11,901 bases of DNA from positions 1-11,901 of the forward strand of contig CAZBZG010000135.1 of NCBI GenBank assembly GCA_964496245.1, read 5' to 3'. Source of the DNA: CAZBZG01 sp964496245 (GTDB lineage: Bacteria; Planctomycetota; SZUA-567). The first letter of the stretch is position 1. Each line of letters starts with the position of its first letter. The position numbers were made by a program, and so were the translations under genes. Below the pieces are notes generated by a model that ran no database searches, was not told the origin of the DNA, and saw only the letters and a list, made by a program, of their open reading frames with translations. Below, piece by piece: positions 6,765-11,901 of this stretch.

Positions 6765-8333
6765 ATGGCCACCATCCGCGAGGCGCGCGATCGGGACGCC
6801 GAGCCGTTGCGCGACCTGTTCGTGCGCGTCTACGGCGAGGACTATCCCTACCCGGGCTTCTACGACACCGAGTGGATCAAGAAGGCCGTCTACGACGACT
6901 TCAACCTTTTCCTCGTGGCCGAGGCGGACGGGGAACTCGTGGCCTCGGGCACGGTGATCCTCAATGCCGGGGGCCTGAACGACCTCATGGGCGAGGTCGG
7001 ACGCCTGGTCGCCTCCCCGAGCAAGAAGGCCCGCGGCGCTGCGCGGGAGGTGGTGGCCGGACTCCTGGAGCGGATCGAGAAACGCGTGGCTTTCGCGTTC
7101 AGCGAGACGCGTACCATCCATCCGGGCGCCCAGCGGCTGAGCGAGGAATTCGGCTGGTCGCCCGTAGGGTTCCAACCGCTCAAGTATCAGCTCACCCGGC
7201 GCGAGAGCATGGTGGTCTACGCGCACCTCCAGCCGCTTGCGGTCGAACTCCGGCGGAACAACCCGCGCGTGATCCCCGAGGTCGCGGCCCTCGCGCAGAC
7301 GGCGCTCCATGGCACGGGGCTTCCCGCAGACGTGATCGTGGAAGACGAGACCGAGGGCTACCCCACGGGCGAGGGCGTGGTCATCGAACGGCTGGAAGAG
7401 CGCGGCGTGACGCCGCTCTTGCGCATCGAGCGGGGACGGGTGACGAATCGCGAGGTCTTCGGCAATTTCAGCCTGGCCCGCGGTTTCTTCAACATCGCCA
7501 ACTCGAACACACAGTACCTGGTGGCCCGCGACGGGCAGGCCGTGCTCGGTGCGGTGGGGTTCACGTGGGACCCGATCGACAGCAAGCTGCGCGTCTTCGA
7601 ATTGATCGAGTTCGACGAGACGGTCAAGGGGTACCTGCTGGCGCGTGTCGACCAGTTCGCCCGCGAAGAGTTCCACGCCGCCTACGAGGAGGTAGATGTC
7701 TCGGCGTACTCGCCCAAGATCCAGCGCACGCTCGAACGCCTGGGCTTCGTGCCCGTGGCGTACTGTCCGAGCATGGTCTTCGAGAACGTGGAGCGGCTGG
7801 ACGTGGTGCGCATGGCCAAGATCAACGTACAGTACGACCTGGGGCGCATGCGGCTGCGGCCGGGCCCGGCGCGCATCCGGGAGATTGTCGAGCGCGGGCT
7901 CGAAGACCGGCTGCTCGGCATGGAGATCACCCAGGCCACACGCGGCGTGGAGATCTTCCGGGGACTGCCGGACGGGGACCTCTACCATCTGGCGCGCATC
8001 GCGCGGGTCGACAGCTACGAAGGCGGGACGCAGCTCATCCGCCAGGGCGAGGACACGGACCAGATCTACATCCTCGTGGACGGAGCGGCCGAAGCCCGGT
8101 CTGCGGGGCGCACGCTCGGACGGATCGATCCGGGCGCGATCTTCGGGGAGATGGGCCTCGTGGAGCACACCAAGCGCTCGGCCGACGTGGTCTTGACCGA
8201 GAACGCACGCGTGATCGAGATTCCCATCACCCGGCTGACCCGCCTCATGGAAGCCCACCCGCGGCTGGGGTACGTTGTGATGCAGAACCTGGCGGGCTCG
8301 CTCAGCCAGAAACTGCGCGCGGCGAGCCGTTGA
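6765..8333 (+). CDS. GNAT acetyltransferase fused to a C-terminal cyclic-nucleotide-binding domain
   Basis: The 522-residue protein has three parts. Residues 3-145 form a GNAT N-acetyltransferase domain; the motif A region is EVGRLVASPSKKARGAAREV (77-96), with KKARGAA in the place of the acetyl-CoA pyrophosphate loop. Residues about 230-340 look like a second, degenerate GNAT unit (YLVARDGQAVLGAVGFTW at 251-268, then RTLERLGFVPVAY at 321-333) without an obvious acetyl-CoA loop. Residues 394-518 are a cNMP-binding domain with the phosphate-binding cassette FGEMGL (460-465) and Arg471-Ser472, the residues that contact the cyclic phosphate, so binding looks intact. Mycobacterial PatA-type enzymes also join these domains, but with the sensor N-terminal. 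A cAMP- or cGMP-gated acetyltransferase is the likely role; the substrate is unknown. There is no signal peptide. The ATG at 6765 has only a weak purine stretch upstream. Confidence 0.85.
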   Translation: MATIREARDRDAEPLRDLFVRVYGEDYPYPGFYDTEWIKKAVYDDFNLFLVAEADGELVASGTVILNAGGLNDLMGEVGRLVASPSKKARGAAREVVAGLLERIEKRVAFAFSETRTIHPGAQRLSEEFGWSPVGFQPLKYQLTRRESMVVYAHLQPLAVELRRNNPRVIPEVAALAQTALHGTGLPADVIVEDETEGYPTGEGVVIERLEERGVTPLLRIERGRVTNREVFGNFSLARGFFNIANSNTQYLVARDGQAVLGAVGFTWDPIDSKLRVFELIEFDETVKGYLLARVDQFAREEFHAAYEEVDVSAYSPKIQRTLERLGFVPVAYCPSMVFENVERLDVVRMAKINVQYDLGRMRLRPGPARIREIVERGLEDRLLGMEITQATRGVEIFRGLPDGDLYHLARIARVDSYEGGTQLIRQGEDTDQIYILVDGAAEARSAGRTLGRIDPGAIFGEMGLVEHTKRSADVVLTENARVIEIPITRLTRLMEAHPRLGYVVMQNLAGSLSQKLRAASR

Positions 8334-8360
8334 ATCCTCTGTTCATCTTTCCGAAGTCGA

Positions 8361-9989
8361 TCAGTACAGCTGCGGCAGGGCCTCTTCGGTCTTGGATTCC
8401 GGCTCGCGGCGGGCAGGAGCAGGAGCAGGAGCACGAGTGCCCCGTTCCTGCGGCAGCGGCGGGCTGGAGGGGTGTGGCTCGCTGCCGGGCGAGAGGCGTA
8501 CCGGGTCGGGCGAGGGAATCGCCGAGTAGGCTTTGTCGCGGGTCTCTCCGGTGATGGGATTGCGTTGCGCGCGTCGATCGGCTGCGGAGCGGGGAGCGGG
8601 GTCTTTAGCAGGCGCGCGGTCGGGCTGGCGCGCCGTGCGGGTGGGCGGCGTGAGCTGCCGGGTGCCCGCGCGCGGCCGGCGGAAGGCCGGATCTTCGAGA
8701 ATGTTCTGCCGGACCGAGACCCCGTAGCGTTGGGCCTCGGCCACCGACCGGGCATCGATGTCGCCCGTGGACCAGATCTCCACGCGGCGCGCGCCCACGC
8801 GGCGCCCGGCGGCCACCGCAGCTTCGATGCTCGTCTTGACGTCCGACCAGTAGCGTACCGTGTCGATGGAGATGAGGAAGCACAGGGTGCCGTCGGTGGC
8901 GAGCGCGCCGAGCGTGTTGCGCACGGGCACGAACGTCTGGAAGCGCTTGCCGCGCTTGTGCACGAGGGCGAGCATTTCGATCTGCGCGATCACGATCTTG
9001 GCGTAGGCCGGCGAGTTGACCCGGCTCAGGAAGTCCATGGCGTGGTCCAGGCCGCCCACACCCTTCATGTCCAGGAGGTAGCGGAGGATGTAGGCCTGTT
9101 CGCGCGGCGAGAAGTTGGGGTTGTCCAAGAGATGCCGGAGGTCGCCCGGTTGTCCGTAATCGAGCCCGAAGTGCTGCTGGTAGCGGGCGGCCAAACGGTT
9201 GCGGAGTTCGCCCGGCCCGTTGTCGCGGATCAGCTCCTCGGTGTTGGGATCGTAGCCCATGGGCGTGAGGGAGAGCGTGAAGAGGATGCCGCCCGGCATG
9301 GCGAAGACGGCGGACCCGATGGGGAGCTTGCCCATCATGCGCTGGCCGGCCACGCCCTTGATGAACGCCTGCGCGTGCGGGTTGTCGGTGTATACGTCCA
9401 GGCCGACTTCGGCGGCCAAGAGGCGGCGTTCTCCGCCGCCAGGGCCGGCGCCGAGGAGCGCCCGGTTGGTGCCGTCGCTCGCGGTGGTGGAGGGCTTCCG
9501 GCGGAACGGCGCACCGAGCGCGCCGAAGACGCGGCCGACGCCCTTGCCCGCCCGCTTGACCGACTGGCCGGGATGGCGCACAAGGTTGGCGAGCCCCCGC
9601 CCCACGCCCTTGGCCGACTGCTTCATGCCCTCCCAGACGTGGCTGCCTTCGTGGGTCTGCTTGTACTCCTCGATGACCTCGATCTCGTGCAGAGTCTTGA
9701 TGAGTTCGCGCACGGAGCGGACCTCTTCGTCGCCGAACGAGGAGTGCACGGTGAAGACGTAATAGTAGCCGTCGACCCCGACTTCGTCGTCCACGCGGTA
9801 GTGCGGGCTGGGCTTGAGCACGGTCCGGAGGATCGGGATGGCGTCCTTGCGGACGGTCCCCTTGGGGCGTCCCTCGCGGACGGTCTGATTGGGACTGATG
9901 GGATCAGGGCGGGGGGTCTCGGACTGCCCGCCGCAACCCGCGGCAAACAACAGGACGAATCCGGCTCCCATGAGGGTGGTCGTGCGCAT
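8361..9989 (-). CDS. Uncharacterised lipoprotein with a basic glycine-rich segment
   Basis: I do not recognise a named family. The 542-residue protein begins with a clear lipoprotein signal, an MRTTTLMGAGF start and AAGC lipobox with Cys19 as the anchor. Residues 47-110 look like a small alpha/beta unit with an acidic helix (SVRELIKTLHEIEVIEEYK, 92-110). Residues 118-165 are basic and glycine-rich and carry KGVGR twice, 22 residues apart (127 and 149), suggesting amphipathic or membrane-contacting helices. Residues 185-435 appear globular, ending in an alternating strand-helix stretch (VEIWSTGDIDARS, 403-415). Residues 437-542 are Pro/Arg/Ala-rich and probably disordered. The ATG at 9989 gives the best signal peptide; AAGGAG lies 14 nt upstream, rather far. 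It converges on the GNAT-cNBD gene with a 27-bp gap and follows the AraC gene after 67 bp. Confidence 0.75.
   Translation of the reverse strand: MRTTTLMGAGFVLLFAAGCGGQSETPRPDPISPNQTVREGRPKGTVRKDAIPILRTVLKPSPHYRVDDEVGVDGYYYVFTVHSSFGDEEVRSVRELIKTLHEIEVIEEYKQTHEGSHVWEGMKQSAKGVGRGLANLVRHPGQSVKRAGKGVGRVFGALGAPFRRKPSTTASDGTNRALLGAGPGGGERRLLAAEVGLDVYTDNPHAQAFIKGVAGQRMMGKLPIGSAVFAMPGGILFTLSLTPMGYDPNTEELIRDNGPGELRNRLAARYQQHFGLDYGQPGDLRHLLDNPNFSPREQAYILRYLLDMKGVGGLDHAMDFLSRVNSPAYAKIVIAQIEMLALVHKRGKRFQTFVPVRNTLGALATDGTLCFLISIDTVRYWSDVKTSIEAAVAAGRRVGARRVEIWSTGDIDARSVAEAQRYGVSVRQNILEDPAFRRPRAGTRQLTPPTRTARQPDRAPAKDPAPRSAADRRAQRNPITGETRDKAYSAIPSPDPVRLSPGSEPHPSSPPLPQERGTRAPAPAPARREPESKTEEALPQLY
8413..8436. 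repeat. Short tandem 6-bp repeat in the orphan lipoprotein gene
   Basis: GCAGGA occurs three times in tandem, followed by one copy with a single change (GCACGA). On the minus strand it encodes an Ala-Pro stretch in the disordered tail of the lipoprotein. The unit is a multiple of three, so copy-number change would keep the frame. Confidence 0.7.
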
Positions 9990-10056
9990 GGCGTTTCCCG
10001 TGGCTCCTTCCAGCCGCAAACCGTACCCGGCCGGGGCGGCGAATGCAACCGGTTTT

Positions 10057-10926
10057 TCAGCGGCCTGGGGCGGACGTTCCGCGGATGTGGCGGGCCTGGA
10101 ACGCGCGAGGGCTCTCGCCCGTCCACTTTTTGAACTGGCGGGAGAAGGTGAAGGGGTCGGCGTAGCCCACCAGAGCGGCGATTGTCTTCACGGGCAATGC
10201 TCCTTCCTGCAACGCCATGCGGGCCTGGGCCATGCGGTGGTCGAGCCGGAAATGGGCCATGGAGCGGCCTGTGCGCTGCCGGAAGAGCCGGCGCAGGTGG
10301 GGGTAGCTGACGTGGTGCCGGTTGGCGAGCTCCGCGAAGTCGAGTTGGCGGTGGAGGTCCCGCCGCAGGGCCTCGGCCGCGGATTCGACCAATGCGGCGA
10401 CCGGGTCTGCCGGCGCTTGTTCGGCTTCAGCGTCGCGGATCTCTACGAGGAGCGCGTGGATGCGTGCAAGGATCTGGCGCAAGTCTCGCTGGCGTGCCTG
10501 GCGCAGGTCGCACTGGATACGGTGGAATGTCTCGATGAGCGGCAGGCGCATGCCCGGATAGAGCACAGGCCGGTCACGGTCGATCGCCCCCATGTCGGCC
10601 AGCCGCTCGAAGAGCCCGCGGCCCAGGGAGATGCTGCACTCGATCCATTGGGTCGGCTCCTTGCGCTGGATGCGGTGGAAACGGTCGGGCAGGTGCTGAG
10701 CAAATGCGCCAGGTGCGAGATCATGGACGCAACCGGTCCAGTCTTCGTAGGTCCCTTCGCCCTCGAGCACGAGCAGGCCGCAGTACGTGGGCCAGACGCG
10801 GGAACGGTTTTCGCGGCCGAGCTGCGAGAGGAAGTGGCAGCCGATGGCCTCGCCCCGGCCGCAGACTGCGAGGCTGCGATGGCAATATTCCTTGCGGCGA
10901 TAGCGGTTGGGGAGCGTGGCCGGCAC
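10057..10926 (-). CDS. AraC-family transcriptional regulator
   Basis: The 289-residue protein has the AraC/XylS two-domain plan. The N-terminal half (about 10-140) looks like an AraC-type cupin ligand-binding domain, with YCGLLVLEGEG (48-58) and DLAPGAFAQHLP (69-80). The C-terminal half (about 180-280) has the double helix-turn-helix. The first helix pair is around FAELANRHHVSYPHLRRLFR (197-216), and the second carries the signature GYADPFTFSRQFKKWTGESP (254-273). The GTG at 10926 is preferred because GGAG lies 6 nt upstream; the TTG at 10938 would add four residues but overlaps that site. It is transcribed away from the sulfatase gene across 111 bp, the usual arrangement for a regulator of its neighbour. 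The likely ligand is a sugar or oligosaccharide, but which one is not visible. Confidence 0.93.
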   Translation of the reverse strand: MPATLPNRYRRKEYCHRSLAVCGRGEAIGCHFLSQLGRENRSRVWPTYCGLLVLEGEGTYEDWTGCVHDLAPGAFAQHLPDRFHRIQRKEPTQWIECSISLGRGLFERLADMGAIDRDRPVLYPGMRLPLIETFHRIQCDLRQARQRDLRQILARIHALLVEIRDAEAEQAPADPVAALVESAAEALRRDLHRQLDFAELANRHHVSYPHLRRLFRQRTGRSMAHFRLDHRMAQARMALQEGALPVKTIAALVGYADPFTFSRQFKKWTGESPRAFQARHIRGTSAPGR

Positions 10927-10932
10927 AACAGA

Positions 10933-10936
10933 CTCC
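10933..10936 (-). promoter_or_regulatory. Ribosome-binding site that decides the AraC-family start
   Basis: GGAG on the minus strand lies 6 nt before the GTG at 10926. The competing TTG at 10938-10936 overlaps the site and has no purine-rich sequence ahead of it. Confidence 0.55.
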
Positions 10937-10945
10937 AAGCTGTGT

Positions 10946-10971
10946 GATCAGAAACAACATGCGGTAGATCA
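10946..10971. promoter_or_regulatory. Candidate AraC-family operator: two GATCA half-sites 21 bp apart
   Basis: GATCA occurs at 10946-10950 and again, in the same orientation, at 10967-10971. The 21-bp centre-to-centre distance is two helical turns, the geometry AraC-family proteins use to bind direct half-sites. The downstream copy ends just before the -35 position of the candidate sulfatase promoter, where an activator would touch RNA polymerase. A third GATCA (11022-11026) sits at the sulfatase ribosome-binding site. The words are short, so chance is a real alternative. Confidence 0.35.
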
Positions 10972-10997
10972 TCCAGGCCATGGCAAAAGGCACTAAA

Positions 10998-11003
10998 TAT
11001 AGT
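10998..11003 (+). promoter_or_regulatory. Candidate -10 element of the sulfatase promoter
   Basis: TATAGT (5 of 6 consensus) lies in a short AT-rich stretch that stands out from the GC-rich surroundings. The hexamer 17 bp upstream (AGGCCA, 10975-10980) does not resemble TTGACA, which fits a promoter that needs an activator. A start near 11010 gives a leader of about 28 nt. Confidence 0.5.
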
Positions 11004-11037
11004 ATCCTATGGATGGAGACTGATCAAGGAGAACATG

Positions 11038-11901
11038 ATGAACTTTGTGTACATCAACCCGGACGAGATGCGCGGGGATGTGCTGGCCTGCTACGGCCAT
11101 CCCCTGGTGAAGACCCCGAACCTGGATCGGTTGGCCGCCTCGGGCGTGCGGTTCGACCAGTGTCACGTGCAGCACACGGTCTGCTCGCCCTCCCGCTGCA
11201 GCTTCATGACCGGCTGGTACCCGCATACGCGCGGCCACCGCACGCTCTGGAATCTGCTCCGGCCGGACGAGCCCAACACGCTCAAGTACCTCAAGCAGAA
11301 CGGGTATGACGTGCACTGGATCGGCAAGAACGACCTGCTGAGCCCGGATAGTTTCCAGGAGTCGGTGACCAAGGTCCATCACGTCGAAGGCGGCAGCCGG
11401 GCCACGTGGGGATACGAGCCGGACGACCCGCGGGCCAAAGATTTTCTGACCGGACCGCTCGAGGGGCACAACAACGACTACTACAAGTTCGAGCGCGGCG
11501 CGGAATTCATCCGGGAGCGCAAGGACACAGACCCGCCGTTCCTGCTCTTCCTCGCCACGAGCTTCCCGCACCCGGCCTACCACGCGCCTCAGCCGTGGCA
11601 CGACATGTACAAGCCCGAAGACGTGCCCCCCCTCCGGCCCGAGGAGCTGGCGGACAAGCCGGATTTCCACCGGCTGATCCGCAAGTACCGGCGGCTCGAC
11701 GAGGTGGACGAGTGGGAGCTGCGCAAGATCATGGCGGTGTATCTCGGCATGGTGAGCTACGTGGACCACATGGTGGGCCTGGTCCTGGATGCGCTGGACG
11801 CGTCTGGGCAAGCCGAGGACACGACCGTGTTCTTCTTCTCCGACCACGGCGACTGGGCGGGCGACTACGGGCTCGTGGAGAAGTGGCCGAGCGGCCTGGA
11901 C
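11038..11901 (+). CDS. Sulfatase (alkaline phosphatase superfamily, type I), 3' end outside the window
   Basis: This type I sulfatase hydrolyses a sulfate ester, probably on a sulfated glycan; 288 residues are visible of a family that is usually 450-550. The signature CSPSR begins at Cys49, the residue converted to formylglycine by a maturation enzyme not in this window. NPDEMRGD (7-14) supplies the first metal ligands, with Glu10 where most sulfatases have a second Asp. GKNDL (96-100) carries the active-site Lys97, FPHPAYHAPQ (176-185) is the substrate-side histidine loop, and SDHGDW (268-273) supplies Asp269 and His270. Lys282 follows. AAGGAG lies 6 nt before the ATG at 11038; an ATG one codon earlier is too close. 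The protein starts directly at its first beta strand with no signal peptide, so it should be cytoplasmic. It is divergent from the AraC gene, which probably controls it. Confidence 0.95.
   Translation, partial: MNFVYINPDEMRGDVLACYGHPLVKTPNLDRLAASGVRFDQCHVQHTVCSPSRCSFMTGWYPHTRGHRTLWNLLRPDEPNTLKYLKQNGYDVHWIGKNDLLSPDSFQESVTKVHHVEGGSRATWGYEPDDPRAKDFLTGPLEGHNNDYYKFERGAEFIRERKDTDPPFLLFLATSFPHPAYHAPQPWHDMYKPEDVPPLRPEELADKPDFHRLIRKYRRLDEVDEWELRKIMAVYLGMVSYVDHMVGLVLDALDASGQAEDTTVFFFSDHGDWAGDYGLVEKWPSGLD

Noticed and set aside
4497..8258. A very long open frame (1253 codons, minus) spanning the GT4, TPR-lipoprotein and GNAT-cNBD genes
   Set aside because: It is antisense to two well-supported genes and partly out of frame with a third, has no family motifs, and is rich in Arg, His, Pro and Ala as expected of a stop-poor frame in GC-rich DNA.
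8334..8360. A possible shared terminator between the convergent GNAT-cNBD and lipoprotein genes
   Set aside because: The 27-bp gap has no convincing inverted repeat or U-tract on either strand.
6323..8554. A 743-codon plus-strand open frame overlapping the GNAT-cNBD gene
   Set aside because: It is a shifted-frame shadow of the TPR and GNAT-cNBD coding regions with Gly/Arg/Pro-rich, motif-free translation.
5745..9989. The TPR lipoprotein, GNAT-cNBD and orphan lipoprotein genes as a defence island
   Set aside because: There is no nuclease, toxin, NTPase, recombinase or other defence effector, and the third gene is convergent with the other two, so a single system is not supported.
8472..10133. 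A 553-codon plus-strand open frame opposite the orphan lipoprotein
   Set aside because: The minus-strand frame has a good lipoprotein signal peptide and a normal amino-acid mix; the plus frame is His/Gly/Arg/Val-rich with no start signal or motif.

Overview
The window looks like chromosome from a GC-rich, Gram-negative, polysaccharide-degrading bacterium. lpxB implies lipid A and an outer membrane. A GH42 beta-galactosidase, a DUF1961/YesU-like protein and an AraC-sulfatase pair point to glycan use. The combination, and the wording of the sulfatase N-terminus, resembles the PVC group (Lentisphaerota, Kiritimatiellota or Planctomycetota). That placement is an inference of modest confidence; there is no rRNA or marker phylogeny to test it.

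Layout. From 5518 down to about 17 there is a minus-strand run: a GT4 glycosyltransferase, a DUF1961 protein, fmt, lpxB and a GH42 enzyme. Gaps are 31 bp, 54 bp, a 4-bp overlap (fmt/lpxB) and 48 bp, so the first four read as one operon. A perfect 9-bp hairpin sits just after lpxB, before GH42, which has its own ribosome-binding site. The GH42 reading frame loses family similarity at about position 52 and stops early, so the window's left edge is a junction of some kind. At 5519-5744 the GT4 run is divergent from a plus-strand pair: a TPR lipoprotein and a 522-residue GNAT/GNAT-like/cyclic-nucleotide-binding fusion. The pair sits behind a near-consensus sigma-70 promoter. Converging on it from the right is a 542-residue orphan lipoprotein (minus), preceded by an AraC-family regulator (minus). 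The AraC gene diverges from a cytoplasmic-type sulfatase (plus) that runs off the right edge.

How the parts may work together. fmt (initiator Met-tRNA formylation) and lpxB (lipid A disaccharide synthesis) are housekeeping genes, here translationally coupled and transcribed behind a glycosyltransferase and a carbohydrate-related DUF1961 gene. The AraC regulator probably controls the divergent sulfatase; two GATCA words exactly 21 bp apart lie between them just upstream of a sulfatase -10 element. GH42 and the sulfatase both lack signal peptides, so both would act on imported oligosaccharides in the cytoplasm. The most unusual gene is the GNAT-cNBD fusion, which looks like a cAMP- or cGMP-controlled acetyltransferase with its sensor at the C-terminus. 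The orphan lipoprotein is the least explained gene. I found no tRNA, rRNA, CRISPR array, recognisable transposase or integrase in the window.
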